From Pseudomonas lalucatii (lineage in GTDB: Bacteria > Pseudomonadota > Gammaproteobacteria > Pseudomonadales > Pseudomonadaceae): 64,000 bases of DNA. The stretch spans positions 1,178,001-1,242,000 of the forward strand of contig NZ_JADPMV010000002.1 of assembly GCF_018398425.1 (NCBI RefSeq). The letters are read 5' to 3'. Below, piece by piece: positions 51,986-62,150 of this stretch (the first letter of the stretch is position 1; each line of letters begins with the position of its first letter). Position numbers and translations under genes: made by a program. The notes beneath the pieces are model-generated. The model did no database searches, was not told the origin of the DNA, and saw nothing but the letters and a program-made list of their open reading frames with translations.

Positions 51986-54394
51986 TCAGGTCGAGCGGGA
52001 CACGCGGGCGCTTTCCGCGGCGCGGCTCAGCACCCACTCGTGCAGCAGCACGCGCAGCGCCTCGAACTTCACCGGCTTGGCCAGGTAGTCGTTCATGCCG
52101 GCCGCCAGGCAGCGTTCGCGGTCGCCGCTGTGGCTGTGGGCGGTGATCGCCAGCACCGGCAGCTCGGCACAGCCGGGGAAGGTGCGCAGCGCCCGGCAGG
52201 TGGCGAAACCGTCCATCACCGGCATCTGGCAGTCCAGCAGGACCGCATCCACCGCCTCGCGGCGCAGCAGTTCGAGGGCCTCGGCACCGTTGTCGGCGGT
52301 GCGCACCTGGTAGCCGAGCTTGAGCAGCATGCCGCGGGTCACCAGCTGGTTGATCGCATTGTCCTCGACCACCAGCACGGTGCACTGCTCGGGACGACGC
52401 ACGGTCTGGGGGTTGGCCCGCCGCAGCGGAGCGGGCCGCGCCGCGCTCTGCGCCGGCAGGCCCAGGCGCAGGTCGAGCCGGAAGCGACTGCCCTGGCCCG
52501 GCTGCGATTCATGCTGCAGGCTGCCGCCGAGCAGTTCGACCAGCTGCCGGCTGATCGCCAGGCCGATGCCGAGGCCGCCATGGGCGCGGGTCATGGAGCC
52601 GTCCACCTGGCGGAACTGCTGGTACAGCGCCGCATCCTGCTGCGCCGCGAAGCCCACCCCGGTATCGCAGACCTCGATACTCAGCGGCAGCCCCTCGCCC
52701 CGGGCCTCGGCGCGCGCGACGCGCAAGGTGACCTGGCCCTGGGCGGTGAACTTGATGGCATTGTCCAGCAGGTAACCGAGGCTCTGCCCCAGCTTGCCGG
52801 CATCCCCCTCCAGGGTGTCCGGCAGGCTCTCGTCCAGCTCGAGGACGAAGCGCAGACCCTTGTCCTCTGCGCGCGGCGCGAACTGCGCCAGCAGCCCGTC
52901 GAACAGCCCGCGCAGGCTGAACGGCTCGCAGCGCGGGTAGAGCTTGCCGGCCTGCAGTTCGGTCAGGGCGAGGATGTCGTTGACCATGCGCATCATGTCG
53001 CGCGCCGAGCCGGCCGCGGTCTTCTGGTACTGGGCCAGTTCGACATCCATCTTCAGCGTCTGCATCAGTTCCAGGGAACCGATCACCCCGTTCATCGGGG
53101 TACGCAGCTCGTGGGTGACGGTGGCGAGGAACTCGTCCTTGAGGCGGTTGCTGTTGGCCAGCTCCTGGTTGAGCGCCTCCAGATTGCGCCCGCTTTCCTG
53201 GAGGATGCGCGCGCGCTCCTCCTTCATCGCGTTGATGCGGTCGGCCAGGGCCAGGGACAGCAGGCCGACCTCCAGCGCCGAGCCGATCTGGCTGGCGTAC
53301 ATGGTCAGGAACACGTTGGGCAGGTAGCCGAGCACCATCAGGGTATTGATCACCCCGCCGGCCAGGAAGGCCGTCCAGGCGATGATGAAATAGCGCGCCA
53401 CGCGCAGGCCGCGCAGCCAGGCGATGAACCCGGCGGCGAAGACCAGCACGGTGAACGCCAGCGCCAGGTAGATGGCCAGGCGCAGGGCCAGGGCATAGCT
53501 GGCGGTCAGCGCCAGGACTATCACCACGCCCCCGGCCGCCATCATCAGCAGCAGGCTGCGGTCGACCCAGGGGCTGTGTTCGCCGGTATGCAGGAAGCTG
53601 CGGGCGAACTGGCAGCCGAACAGCGCCGCCGCACCGATCAGGAAGGGGGTCGCGGCATTCGCCCACCACGGGCTGTCGGGCCAGAAGTACTCGATGCCGG
53701 CGCCGTTCACCGAGACCTGGTAGAGGCCGAACGAGGCGATATAGAGGATGTAGTAGAGGTAGCTGGTGTCGCGCACGCTGAGGTAGATGAACAGGTTGTA
53801 GACCAGCATCACCAGCAGCACGCCGTAGATGATGCCGAGCACATAGATGCGCCCCGGCTGTTCTTCCATGTAGGCGGTCGGCGCCCAGAGGGTCAGCGGC
53901 GCCTGGATCGACCCCTGGCTCTGCAGGCGCAGGTAGAGGCGCCGCGGCTGGTCCGGCGACAGCTTGAGTTCGAACAGGTAGTTGTTCTGCTTGATCTGCC
54001 GACTGCTGAACGGCAGCGCATCGCCGGTGCGCTGGGCCAGGCGATAGCGGCCCCGACCGTCGTCCAGGTACAGCTCCAGGTGATCCAGCGGCGGGTAGGC
54101 CAGCTCCAGCAACCAGGGCTGCGGGCCGCTGCTCTGCTGCGGGCGGTACTCCAGATCCAGGCGCAGCCAGAACACCGAGCGCGAGTAACCGGCGTTCAGC
54201 ACGGCCTTGTCGTGGCGGCGGAAACTGGCCTGCAGTGCCGGCGAGCTGACCTCGTCGATGGTCGCGTCGCCGCGCACGTCCTCGAACACCTGCAGCGCCT
54301 GGCCGAGCGGCAGCGCCCGGGTGTGCTCGTCGAAGGCCAGCGCACCGGCGAGAACCGGCCACAGGGCGAGCAGAAGGGTGAAGATGTAGCGCAT
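51986..54394 (-). CDS. ladS: LadS-type calcium-sensing hybrid histidine kinase
   Basis: 802 residues. Order: signal peptide (1-21); periplasmic 7TMR-DISMED2 domain (about 30-170); 7TMR-DISM seven-helix membrane domain (about 185-385); coiled linker; HisKA with His428 (VTHELRTPMNG); HATPase (about 530-650, DNAIKFTAQG, GGLGIGLAISRQL); receiver with Asp721 (LLDCQMPVMDG). This architecture and its place before thiD identify LadS, which in P. aeruginosa senses calcium and passes phosphate to GacS, promoting biofilm and repressing type III secretion through Gac/Rsm. There is no Hpt domain, as expected. The ATG at 54394 is used; a TTG six codons upstream is possible. Confidence 0.93.
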   Translation of the reverse strand: MRYIFTLLLALWPVLAGALAFDEHTRALPLGQALQVFEDVRGDATIDEVSSPALQASFRRHDKAVLNAGYSRSVFWLRLDLEYRPQQSSGPQPWLLELAYPPLDHLELYLDDGRGRYRLAQRTGDALPFSSRQIKQNNYLFELKLSPDQPRRLYLRLQSQGSIQAPLTLWAPTAYMEEQPGRIYVLGIIYGVLLVMLVYNLFIYLSVRDTSYLYYILYIASFGLYQVSVNGAGIEYFWPDSPWWANAATPFLIGAAALFGCQFARSFLHTGEHSPWVDRSLLLMMAAGGVVIVLALTASYALALRLAIYLALAFTVLVFAAGFIAWLRGLRVARYFIIAWTAFLAGGVINTLMVLGYLPNVFLTMYASQIGSALEVGLLSLALADRINAMKEERARILQESGRNLEALNQELANSNRLKDEFLATVTHELRTPMNGVIGSLELMQTLKMDVELAQYQKTAAGSARDMMRMVNDILALTELQAGKLYPRCEPFSLRGLFDGLLAQFAPRAEDKGLRFVLELDESLPDTLEGDAGKLGQSLGYLLDNAIKFTAQGQVTLRVARAEARGEGLPLSIEVCDTGVGFAAQQDAALYQQFRQVDGSMTRAHGGLGIGLAISRQLVELLGGSLQHESQPGQGSRFRLDLRLGLPAQSAARPAPLRRANPQTVRRPEQCTVLVVEDNAINQLVTRGMLLKLGYQVRTADNGAEALELLRREAVDAVLLDCQMPVMDGFATCRALRTFPGCAELPVLAITAHSHSGDRERCLAAGMNDYLAKPVKFEALRVLLHEWVLSRAAESARVSRST

Positions 54395-54596
54395 GAGGCC
54401 CCGCAGAGGCAATGTTGGATAACACCGGAGAGCCCCATCTCCCGCTGGAGCAGCGCCTCGCGTGGCCCGGTCATTCGTATGCCGCTCACTTTAGCACAGC
54501 CGCGCCGCGCCGAGCCGCCCTGCGGCGAACCCGGGCGCTCGCTTGCGGCGCCCTGCCGCGGCCCAAACGGGACGAATAATGCTAAGCTCGCGCACC

Positions 54597-55391
54597 ATGA
54601 AAACACCTGCCTCCCGCCCCGTAGTACTCTGCCTGTCCGGCCATGACCCCAGCGGCGGTGCCGGCCTGCAGGCCGACATCGAAGCCCTGCTGGCGCAGGG
54701 CTGCCACGCCGCCCCGACCGTGACCGCGCTGACCGTGCAGGACACCGTCGATGTGAGCGACTTCCGCGTGCTCGAGCGCGACTGGGTGCTGGCCCAGGCC
54801 CGCGCGGTGCTCGCCGACCTGCCGGTGGCCGCGATCAAGCTGGGCATGCTCGGCTCGCTGGAGATGGTCGACACCGTCGTCCAGTTGCGCCGGCAGCTGC
54901 CCGATGTACCGCTGGTCTGCGACCCCGTGCTGCGCGCCGGCGGCGGCGGCGCCCTGGGCAAGGACGAGGTCGGCTACGCCATGCGCGAGCGCCTGTTCGC
55001 GGTATCGACCATCGCCACGCCCAACCTGCCGGAAGCACGCATCCTCGCCGAGCTGCCCGACGGCAGCGCCGATCAGTGCGCCGAGAAGCTGCTGCCGTAC
55101 ATCCGCCACCTGCTGATCACCGGCGGCCACGGCGCCGAACATCAGGTGCACAATCGCCTGTACAGCCGCGACGGCAGCCGCCACGACTTCACCTGCCAGC
55201 GCCTGCCCGGCAGCTACCACGGCTCCGGCTGCACCCTGGCCAGCGCCCTGGCCGGTCGCCTGGCCCAGGGCGAAGAGTTGGTCAGCGCCGTGCGCTCGGC
55301 CCTGGACTACACCTGGCGCACCCTGCGCGATGCCGAACGACCCGGCCACGGCCAGTACATCCCCCGGCGCCTGCCGCTGGACGCCAGCTGA
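54597..55391 (+). CDS. thiD: Phosphomethylpyrimidine kinase
   Basis: 264 residues, ribokinase-like. It phosphorylates hydroxymethylpyrimidine and its phosphate for thiamine synthesis. Visible motifs: [17 protein letters not shown] at the N terminus (substrate loop), [11 protein letters not shown], and [16 protein letters not shown] with the anion hole and catalytic Asp region. It starts thiD-thiE: the next gene is 13 bases on. No TPP riboswitch pattern is seen in the 200 bases upstream. Corresponds to PA3975. Confidence 0.95.
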   Translation: MKTPASRPVVLCLSGHDPSGGAGLQADIEALLAQGCHAAPTVTALTVQDTVDVSDFRVLERDWVLAQARAVLADLPVAAIKLGMLGSLEMVDTVVQLRRQLPDVPLVCDPVLRAGGGGALGKDEVGYAMRERLFAVSTIATPNLPEARILAELPDGSADQCAEKLLPYIRHLLITGGHGAEHQVHNRLYSRDGSRHDFTCQRLPGSYHGSGCTLASALAGRLAQGEELVSAVRSALDYTWRTLRDAERPGHGQYIPRRLPLDAS

Positions 55392-55404
55392 AGGAGAACC
55401 TGCC

Positions 55405-56037
55405 ATGACCCCGCTACGCGGCCTCTATGCCATCACCGACAGCCAGCTGCTGGCCGGCGGCAGGCTGCTGCCCTATGCCGAGGCCGCCCTGAACGGCGGC
55501 GCCCGCCTGCTGCAGTATCGCGACAAGTCGAGCGACGACGCCCTTCACCAGCGCGAGGCCGAGGCCCTGCGCGAGCTGTGCGAGCGCTACGGCGCGACGC
55601 TGATCATCAACGACGACGCCGAGCTGGCCGCGCGCCTGGGCGTCGGCGTACACCTCGGCCAGGGCGACGGCTCCCTGGCGGCGGCCCGCGCCCTGCTCGG
55701 CGGCCAGGCGATCATCGGCGGCACCTGCCACGCCCGCCTCGGCCTGGCCCTGCAGGCGGCCAAGGAAGGCGCCAGCTACGTCGCCTTCGGCCGCTTCTTC
55801 GAGTCCCACACCAAGCCCGGCGCGCCGACCGCGGCACTGGAGCTGCTGGACCAGGCCAAGAGCCACCTGCAGCTGCCGCTGGTCGCCATCGGCGGCGTGA
55901 CCCTGGACAACGCGCCCCAGCTGATCACCCGCGGTGCGGACATGGTGGCGGTGGTCCACGCGCTGTTCGCCGCCGACTCGGCCGCCGAGGTCGAGCGCCG
56001 CGCCCGCGCCTTCGCCGCGCTGTTCGCGCCCCACTGA
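55405..56037 (+). CDS. thiE: Thiamine-phosphate synthase
   Basis: 210 residues, TIM barrel. It joins hydroxymethylpyrimidine diphosphate and thiazole phosphate. Motifs: [19 protein letters not shown] (metal Asp), [33 protein letters not shown] and [17 protein letters not shown] precedes the ATG, 13 bases after thiD. A 50-base gap separates it from hemL, as in P. aeruginosa (PA3976). Confidence 0.95.
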   Translation: MTPLRGLYAITDSQLLAGGRLLPYAEAALNGGARLLQYRDKSSDDALHQREAEALRELCERYGATLIINDDAELAARLGVGVHLGQGDGSLAAARALLGGQAIIGGTCHARLGLALQAAKEGASYVAFGRFFESHTKPGAPTAALELLDQAKSHLQLPLVAIGGVTLDNAPQLITRGADMVAVVHALFAADSAAEVERRARAFAALFAPH

Positions 56038-56087
56038 CTGTTTCCCGGGCGAGCCGGCTCGCCCGCCACGAATCCCGAGAGGTCCGC

Positions 56088-57377
56088 ATGTCCCGTTCCG
56101 AATCCCTGTTCGCCAACGCCCAGAAGCACATCCCCGGCGGGGTCAACTCGCCGGTGCGCGCCTTCAAGAGCGTCGGCGGCACCCCGCTGTTCTTCAAGCA
56201 CGCCGAGGGCGCCTACGTCACCGACGAGGACGACAAGCGCTACGTCGACTACGTCGGTTCCTGGGGGCCGATGATCCTCGGCCACAGCCACCCCGAGGTA
56301 CTCGAGGCGGTGCGCCAGCAGCTGCAGCACGGCCTCTCCTACGGCGCACCGACCGCCATGGAGACCGAGATGGCCGATCTGGTGTGCAGCCTGGTGCCGT
56401 CCATGGAGATGGTGCGCATGGTCAGCTCCGGCACCGAGGCGACCATGAGCGCCATCCGCCTGGCGCGCGGCTTCACCGGCCGCGACAGCATCATCAAGTT
56501 CGAGGGCTGCTACCACGGTCACTCCGACAGCCTGCTGGTCAAGGCCGGCTCCGGCGCCCTGACCCAGGGCGTGCCGAGTTCCGCCGGGGTGCCGGCGGCC
56601 TTCGCCAAGCACACCCTGACCCTGCCGTTCAACGACCTGCCGGCGGTCGAGCGGATGCTCGCCGAGGTCGGCCAGGAGGTGGCGTGCATCATCGTCGAAC
56701 CGGTGGCCGGCAACATGAACTGCGTACCGCCGGCACCGGGCTTCCTCGAGGGCCTGCGCGAGCAGTGCGACAAGCATGGCGTGGTGCTGATCTTCGATGA
56801 GGTGATGACCGGCTTCCGCGTCGCTCTCGGCGGCGCCCAGGCCCACTACGGCGTGACCCCGGACCTGAGCACCTTCGGCAAGATCATCGGCGGCGGCATG
56901 CCGGTCGGCTGCTTTGGCGGCAAGCGCGCCATCATGGAATGCATCGCCCCGCTCGGTCCGGTCTACCAGGCCGGCACCCTGTCCGGCAACCCGCTGGCCA
57001 TGGCCGCCGGCCTGACCACCCTGAAGCTGATCGGCCGCCCCGGTTTCCACGCCGAACTGAGCGACTACACCCGCCGCATGCTGCAGGGCCTGCAGGAGCG
57101 CGCCGACGCCGCCGGCATTCCCTTCGTCACCACCCAGGCCGGCGGCATGTTCGGCCTGTACTTCAGCGAAAGCGCGGCCATCGTCACCTTCGATGACGTG
57201 ATGGCCAGCGACGCGCAGCGCTTCAAGCGCTTCTTCCACCTGATGCTGGAGGGTGGCGTCTATCTGGCCCCAAGCGCCTTCGAGGCCGGCTTCACCTCCA
57301 TCGCCCATGGCGACGCCGAGCTGAAGCTCACCCTGGATGCCGCCGAGCATGCCTTCGGACAGTTGAAGCACGCCTGA
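56088..57377 (+). CDS. hemL: Glutamate-1-semialdehyde 2,1-aminomutase
   Basis: 429 residues. It makes 5-aminolevulinate, the haem precursor, from glutamate semialdehyde using PLP. The PLP lysine is Lys265 in [14 protein letters not shown]; other motifs are [43 protein letters not shown] and [10 protein letters not shown]. Its TGA overlaps the next ATG by one base, coupling it to the small membrane protein. Corresponds to PA3977. Confidence 0.97.
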   Translation: MSRSESLFANAQKHIPGGVNSPVRAFKSVGGTPLFFKHAEGAYVTDEDDKRYVDYVGSWGPMILGHSHPEVLEAVRQQLQHGLSYGAPTAMETEMADLVCSLVPSMEMVRMVSSGTEATMSAIRLARGFTGRDSIIKFEGCYHGHSDSLLVKAGSGALTQGVPSSAGVPAAFAKHTLTLPFNDLPAVERMLAEVGQEVACIIVEPVAGNMNCVPPAPGFLEGLREQCDKHGVVLIFDEVMTGFRVALGGAQAHYGVTPDLSTFGKIIGGGMPVGCFGGKRAIMECIAPLGPVYQAGTLSGNPLAMAAGLTTLKLIGRPGFHAELSDYTRRMLQGLQERADAAGIPFVTTQAGGMFGLYFSESAAIVTFDDVMASDAQRFKRFFHLMLEGGVYLAPSAFEAGFTSIAHGDAELKLTLDAAEHAFGQLKHA

Positions 57378-58024
57378 TGCCGACAAGTGCGGTGTTCTCC
57401 AGCGCCCTGCTGTCGCTGGCCTGCCTGGCCTGCGCCGCCACCCTCGGCCGGGCCCGCAAGCGCTACGGCGAGGGCGATCAGCCGGCCCTGTTCTGCGCCC
57501 TGCTGGGCTTTGCCCTGCCGGCCGCGGCGGCGGCCACCGGGGCGCTGCGCCACGGCCTCGGCCCCGACTGGCAGAGCGCCCACCTGTGGCTGAGCCAGGC
57601 CAGCAGCTTCCTCGCCCTGCCACTGCTCGGCGCCGCGGCCCTGGCCCTGGGCCGCGGCTGGGTCTGGAGCCGCCCCAACTGGGGCCGCGTGCTGCTGGGC
57701 CTGTGCGCCTTCTTCGAGCTGTTCCGGCAGATGAACCTGCTCGACGACTATCGTCTATTGCTCAGCCTGACGACCCTGCTGCTGATTCTCTACGCCGGCG
57801 CCATGCAATGGCCGCGGCGCGGGCCGCCGCTGGCCGCACTCGGCGCGAGCGGCCTGTTCCTGCTGGCCGGCCTGGCCGGTGGCGGCACAGCCGCGCTCGG
57901 CCCGCTGGACCCGGCCGGACAGCTCCACCTGCTGCTGGTGCCGGCCTACGGCCTGGCGGCCTGGCTGCTCCTGGCCCTGCCCGGCAGCGGCGAACGCCCA
58001 GAAAAGCCGGTAAAGACTTTGTAA
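57377..58024 (+). CDS. Conserved membrane protein of unknown function (after hemL)
   Basis: 215 residues with about seven hydrophobic segments (the first at 4-24; further runs near 41-56, 72-92, 105-120, 128-142, 155-170 and 183-203). The loop RARKRYGEGDQP is basic. No catalytic pattern is seen and I do not recognise a named family. It starts in the hemL stop codon (TGATG), so translational coupling suggests a role linked to haem, but that is inference. It corresponds by position to PA3978. Confidence 0.8.
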   Translation: MPTSAVFSSALLSLACLACAATLGRARKRYGEGDQPALFCALLGFALPAAAAATGALRHGLGPDWQSAHLWLSQASSFLALPLLGAAALALGRGWVWSRPNWGRVLLGLCAFFELFRQMNLLDDYRLLLSLTTLLLILYAGAMQWPRRGPPLAALGASGLFLLAGLAGGGTAALGPLDPAGQLHLLLVPAYGLAAWLLLALPGSGERPEKPVKTL

Positions 58025-58048
58025 GATCGCCATGGCTTATTTCATAAT
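58019..58048 (+). promoter_or_regulatory. Possible promoter for the Sel1-repeat gene
   Basis: TTGTAA (58019-58024) and CATAAT (58043-58048) with an 18-base spacer, followed at 58053-58075 by a nine-base perfect hairpin (CGGCCGACG and CGTCGGCCG) that would lie in the leader. Match by eye. Confidence 0.4.
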
Positions 58049-58116
58049 GTGACGGCCGACGCGTTTCGTCGGCCGGGCTCCTGGCCCGCCCCGCACCCTG
58101 AGGTAAACGGATTTCC

Positions 58117-58665
58117 ATGAACCGCACCGGCCGCACCCTGTCCCTGGGCTGCCTGTTGCTTCTTTTGCCGCTGTTCGCCCACGCCGGCGGTAACTCGCTG
58201 CTGATCCCCGCGACCGGCAGCTGCTCGCTGAACGCCGCCCCCACCGAGCTGACCGAGGCCCTGGCGGCCTGCCAGCAGGCGGCACAGGGCGGCGACGCCC
58301 AGGCGGAGTACGAGCTGGGCGAGTTCTATTACGACGGCCAACGCACGCCGCGCGACCTGGCGCAGGCGCTCAACTGGTTCGAGCAGGCCTCGCTGCAGGG
58401 CCACGCCGAGGCGCAGTATCGCCTGGGCATGATGTTCTTCCGCGGCGAAGGGGTGCCGGCGAACAACGTGCAGGCCTACATAGTGCTGAAGATGGCGGCG
58501 GTGAACGGCTCGGACGAAGCCATGGACAGTGCCGACCGGGTGTCGGAACAGATGCCGCGGGAAGAACTGGAGATCGCCACCCAGGTGCTCGGGCAGATCT
58601 TCCGCAACTACCTGCTGGAATTGCAGACCGCCGACGGCCCCTCGCCCTTCGCCCCGCTGCCGTAG
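58117..58665 (+). CDS. Exported Sel1-like repeat protein
   Basis: 182 residues. A signal peptide ends near residue 24 (LFAHAGGN). Two Sel1-like repeats are visible (AQAEYELGEFYYDGQ..LNWFEQASLQG at about 67-102, and AEAQYRLGMMFFRGEGVPAN at about 104-123), then a helical tail. A Cys pair (SCSLN and AACQQ) may form a disulfide. Such repeats bind proteins in the envelope; the partner is unknown. GAGGTAAAC precedes the ATG. Confidence 0.88.
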   Translation: MNRTGRTLSLGCLLLLLPLFAHAGGNSLLIPATGSCSLNAAPTELTEALAACQQAAQGGDAQAEYELGEFYYDGQRTPRDLAQALNWFEQASLQGHAEAQYRLGMMFFRGEGVPANNVQAYIVLKMAAVNGSDEAMDSADRVSEQMPREELEIATQVLGQIFRNYLLELQTADGPSPFAPLP

Positions 58666-58737
58666 GACGCGGAAAGCCAGGCTGCAGCGCGATGGTTGTG
58701 CGAGGCGGCAGCCACGGCCACCGGCCAAGCGAAGCGC

Positions 58738-59061
58738 TTACTTGTCCGGCATCGGCATGGGGAAGGGCATGATGTTGCCGCCGCCCTTGGCCTCGCTGAT
58801 CTTCGGCGTGCCCAGGCGCTCCACCTCGTCGATGCGGATGATCGCGTGCATCGGCACGAAGCTGCGCACCACGCCGTCGAACTGGGCCTTGAGCTTTTCC
58901 TCGCTGGGGTCGACCACCACCTGGGTACGCTCGCCGAAGACGAACTCTTCCACCTCGAGAAAGCCCCACAGATCGCTCTGGAAGATCTGCTTGGCGTACA
59001 TCTCGTAGACCTGGCCCTGGTTGAGGAAAATGATCTTGTAGATAGGCTCGCGCTTGCTCAT
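58738..59061 (-). CDS. DUF1820 family protein
   Basis: 107 residues. The DUF1820 core is evident: YKIIFLNQGQVYEMYAKQIF, WGFLEVEEFVFGE and the acidic-basic pair VDPSEEKLKAQF, with FVPMHAIIRIDEVERLG. The C terminus is Pro/Met-rich (NIMPFPMPMPDK). Function unknown; it is very widely kept in gammaproteobacteria next to miaB. Leftward, divergent from miaB across 129 bases. Corresponds to PA3979. Confidence 0.9.
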   Translation of the reverse strand: MSKREPIYKIIFLNQGQVYEMYAKQIFQSDLWGFLEVEEFVFGERTQVVVDPSEEKLKAQFDGVVRSFVPMHAIIRIDEVERLGTPKISEAKGGGNIMPFPMPMPDK

Positions 59062-59152
59062 GGCTGGCAGTTCGGACTGAAGGAAAAATGGGGGCGCAGA
59101 TCATAGCACAGCCACCGGGCAGGCAATGCTAGGAAGCCGGGCGCCCGGGCAC

Positions 59153-59158
59153 TATAAT
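59153..59158 (+). promoter_or_regulatory. Consensus -10 box (TATAAT) before miaB
   Basis: TATAAT at 59153-59158, 33 bases before the ATG. The -35 region is poor; possibly the -10 is extended or activator-aided. Confidence 0.5.
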
Positions 59159-59190
59159 GCGCGGTCCTTCGAACAGCCCGTTGAGCCCGC

Positions 59191-60534
59191 ATGACCAAGA
59201 AGCTTTACATCGAAACCCACGGTTGCCAGATGAACGAGTACGACAGCTCGCGCATGGTCGACCTGCTGGGCGAACATCAAGCCCTGGAAGTCACCGAGCG
59301 CGCGGAAGACGCCGACGTCATCCTGCTCAACACCTGTTCGATCCGCGAGAAGGCCCAGGACAAGGTGTTCTCCCAGCTCGGCCGCTGGCGCGAACTGAAG
59401 CAGGCCAACCCGGAGCTGGTGATCGGCGTCGGCGGCTGCGTGGCCAGCCAGGAGGGCGCGGCGATCCGCGACCGCGCGCCCTACGTCGACGTGGTGTTCG
59501 GCCCGCAGACCCTGCACCGGCTGCCGGAAATGATCGACGCCGCGCGCAGCACCAAGAAGCCCCAGGTGGACATCTCCTTCCCCGAGATCGAGAAGTTCGA
59601 CCGCCTGCCCGAGCCACGGGTCGACGGCCCCAGCGCCTTCGTCTCGGTGATGGAGGGCTGCAGCAAGTACTGCACCTTCTGCGTGGTGCCCTATACCCGC
59701 GGCGAGGAGGTCAGCCGGCCGCTGGCCGACGTGCTGGCCGAGATCGTCCACCTGGCCGAGAACGGCGTGCGCGAGGTGACCCTGCTGGGACAGAACGTCA
59801 ACGGCTACCGCGGCGAGACCCCGGGCGGGCAGATCGCCGACTTCGCCGAGCTGCTCTACGCCGTGGCCGCCATCGACGGCATCGACCGCATCCGCTACAC
59901 CACCAGCCACCCGCTGGAGTTCTCCGACGCCCTGATCGAGGCCCACGCGCAGATTCCCGAGCTGGTGAAATACCTGCACCTGCCGGTGCAGTCGGGCTCC
60001 GACCGTATCCTCGCGGCGATGAAGCGCAACCACACCGCCCTGGAATACAAGTCGCGCATCCGCAAGCTGAAGGCCGCGGTGCCGGACATCCTGATCAGCT
60101 CGGACTTCATCATCGGCTTCCCCGGCGAGACCGAGAAGGACTTCGAGCAGACCATGAAACTGGTCGAGGAGGTCGGTTTCGACTTCTCCTACTCCTTCGT
60201 CTACAGCGCCCGCCCGGGCACCCCGGCGGCGGACCTGCTCGACGACACCCCGGACGAGCTGAAGAAGCAGCGCCTGCAGATCCTGCAGAACCGCATCAAC
60301 CAGCAGGGCTTCGAGAACAGCCGACGGATGGTCGGCAGCGTCCAGCGCATCCTGGTCAGCGACTACTCGAAGAAGGACCCGGGCATGCTCCAGGGCCGCA
60401 CCGAGAACAACCGCATCGTCAACTTCCGCTGCGACAATCCACGGCTGATCGGCCAGTTCGTCGAGGTGCACATCGACGACGCCCTGCCCCACTCGCTGCG
60501 CGGCAGCCTGCTGGCCCAGCAGGCCGCACACTGA
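59191..60534 (+). CDS. miaB: tRNA-2-methylthio-N6-dimethylallyladenosine synthase MiaB
   Basis: 447 residues. It adds the methylthio group to A37 of tRNAs reading UNN codons. The auxiliary cluster cysteines are in [11 protein letters not shown] (Cys12), LLNTCSIRE and VGGCVAS; the radical-SAM cluster is Cys157, Cys161 and Cys164 (CSKYCTFC). A TRAM domain closes the protein (about 375-440). It heads the miaB-ybeZ-ybeY-ybeX-lnt cluster and has a consensus TATAAT box upstream. Corresponds to PA3980. Confidence 0.97.
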   Translation: MTKKLYIETHGCQMNEYDSSRMVDLLGEHQALEVTERAEDADVILLNTCSIREKAQDKVFSQLGRWRELKQANPELVIGVGGCVASQEGAAIRDRAPYVDVVFGPQTLHRLPEMIDAARSTKKPQVDISFPEIEKFDRLPEPRVDGPSAFVSVMEGCSKYCTFCVVPYTRGEEVSRPLADVLAEIVHLAENGVREVTLLGQNVNGYRGETPGGQIADFAELLYAVAAIDGIDRIRYTTSHPLEFSDALIEAHAQIPELVKYLHLPVQSGSDRILAAMKRNHTALEYKSRIRKLKAAVPDILISSDFIIGFPGETEKDFEQTMKLVEEVGFDFSYSFVYSARPGTPAADLLDDTPDELKKQRLQILQNRINQQGFENSRRMVGSVQRILVSDYSKKDPGMLQGRTENNRIVNFRCDNPRLIGQFVEVHIDDALPHSLRGSLLAQQAAH

Positions 60535-60666
60535 CCGGGCGCGCCGGGGCGAAGCGCTGCTCACCCCGGCTGCGGCCAAGGTCGCAGTCGAGCGCGCTTT
60601 CCCCCTGCGCCGGCTAGCGCTATTCTTCGCCTCATAACCCCTGCCGACTGGCGGCCATCTACGACC

Positions 60667-61665
60667 TTGAACACACCCATAGACCCCCTTCGCTTCACCC
60701 TCGAACCCTTCGAGGCCCGCCGTTTCGCCAACCTCTGCGGACAATTCGACGAACACCTGCGCCTGATCGAACAGCGCCTGGCGATCGAGATCCGCAACCG
60801 CGGCAACCAGTTCGAACTGCTCGGCCCGCCCGAGCAGACCGCCGCCGCCGAGCAGCTGCTGCAGCGCCTGTACCGCGAAACCAAGGGCACCGAGCTGTCG
60901 CCCGACCTGGTCCACCTGTTCCTGCAGGAGTCGGCCATGGAATCGGTGGCCGACAAAGCCGAGGTCGGCGTCACCCTGCGCACGCGCAAGGGCAGCATCC
61001 GTCCGCGCGGGGCCAACCAGCAGCGCTACGTCAAGGCGATCCTCGACAACGACATCAACTTCGGCATAGGCCCGGCCGGCACCGGCAAGACCTACCTGGC
61101 CGTGGCCTGCGCGGTGGACGCCCTGGAACGCGAGCAGGTGCGGCGCATCCTGCTGGTGCGCCCGGCGGTGGAGGCCGGCGAGAAGCTCGGCTTCCTCCCC
61201 GGCGACCTGGCGCAGAAGATCGACCCCTACCTGCGCCCGCTGTACGACGCGCTGTACGAGATGCTCGGCTTCGAACAGGTGGCCAAGCTGATCGAGCGCC
61301 AGGTGATCGAGATCGCCCCGCTGGCCTACATGCGCGGGCGCACCCTGAACAACAGCTTCATCATCCTCGACGAGAGCCAGAACACCACGATGGAACAGAT
61401 GAAGATGTTCCTCACCCGCATCGGTTTCGGCTCCACCGCGGTGATCACCGGCGACATCACCCAGGTCGACCTGCCGCGCGGCACCCGCTCCGGCCTGACC
61501 CACGTGATCGACGTGCTGCACGAGGTGCCGGGCATCAGCTTCACCCACTTCAAACCCAAGGACGTGGTCCGCCACCCCCTGGTGCAGCGCATCGTCGAGG
61601 CCTACGAACGGCATGACAACCGCATGCACGGCAAGCTCGACGACCAGGACGGCAGCGATGCTTGA
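60667..61665 (+). CDS. ybeZ: PhoH-like ATPase (YbeZ)
   Basis: 332 residues. Walker A is GPAGTGKT with Lys141 and Walker B is FIILDESQN; the N terminus carries a KH-like RNA-binding segment. YbeZ interacts with YbeY in rRNA maturation. The start is TTG at 60667 (TTG AAC ACA), chosen because the protein aligns from that residue with relatives and no in-frame ATG is near. Its stop codon overlaps the ybeY start by eight bases (ATGCTTGA), so they are translationally coupled. Confidence 0.93.
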   Translation: MNTPIDPLRFTLEPFEARRFANLCGQFDEHLRLIEQRLAIEIRNRGNQFELLGPPEQTAAAEQLLQRLYRETKGTELSPDLVHLFLQESAMESVADKAEVGVTLRTRKGSIRPRGANQQRYVKAILDNDINFGIGPAGTGKTYLAVACAVDALEREQVRRILLVRPAVEAGEKLGFLPGDLAQKIDPYLRPLYDALYEMLGFEQVAKLIERQVIEIAPLAYMRGRTLNNSFIILDESQNTTMEQMKMFLTRIGFGSTAVITGDITQVDLPRGTRSGLTHVIDVLHEVPGISFTHFKPKDVVRHPLVQRIVEAYERHDNRMHGKLDDQDGSDA

Positions 61666-62116
61666 ACTGGACCTGCAGATCGCCAGCCAGGCGGCCGAGC
61701 TGCCCGGCGAAACGCAGTTTCGCGCCTGGTGCGAGGTGGCGCTGCGCCAGCGCACGGCCGACTCCGAGCTGACCATCCGCCTGGTGGATGAGGCCGAGGG
61801 CCGCGCGCTGAACCACAGCTACCGGCACAAGGACTACGCCACCAACGTGCTGTCCTTCCCCGCCGACGTGCCCGACGAACTCCTCGATATCCCCCTGCTC
61901 GGCGACCTGGTGATCTGCGCGCCGGTGGTCGCGCGCGAGGCGGCCGAACAGGGCAAGACCCAGGAGGCCCACTGGGCCCACCTGGTGATTCACGGCTGCC
62001 TGCACCTGCTCGGCTACGACCACATCGAGGACGCCGAAGCCGAAGAAATGGAAACCCTGGAACGTACACTGCTCGCCGAGCTGGGGCACCCCGACCCCTA
62101 CGCCGGCGACGACTGA
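61658..62116 (+). CDS. ybeY: Endoribonuclease YbeY
   Basis: 152 residues. The zinc-binding motif is [11 protein letters not shown] (His112, His116, His122); [15 protein letters not shown] is the conserved centre. It trims the 3' end of 16S rRNA and takes part in ribosome quality control. It overlaps ybeZ by eight bases, and ybeX starts 35 bases on. Confidence 0.97.
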   Translation: MLELDLQIASQAAELPGETQFRAWCEVALRQRTADSELTIRLVDEAEGRALNHSYRHKDYATNVLSFPADVPDELLDIPLLGDLVICAPVVAREAAEQGKTQEAHWAHLVIHGCLHLLGYDHIEDAEAEEMETLERTLLAELGHPDPYAGDD

Positions 62117-62150
62117 TTGCCCACGAGCAAGGATTCCGAGTACCCCCCCA

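Noticed and set aside
54394..54412. Alternative TTG start for ladS
   Set aside because: It gives six extra residues with no ribosome site; the ATG begins directly at the signal peptide.
54395..54596. Possible TPP riboswitch upstream of thiD
   Set aside because: The conserved CTGAGA and the second TPP-box sequence are not seen in the 200 bases before thiD.
59152..61776. 874-codon leftward open frame across miaB and ybeZ
   Set aside because: It is antisense to two firmly identified conserved genes and has no domain pattern of its own.
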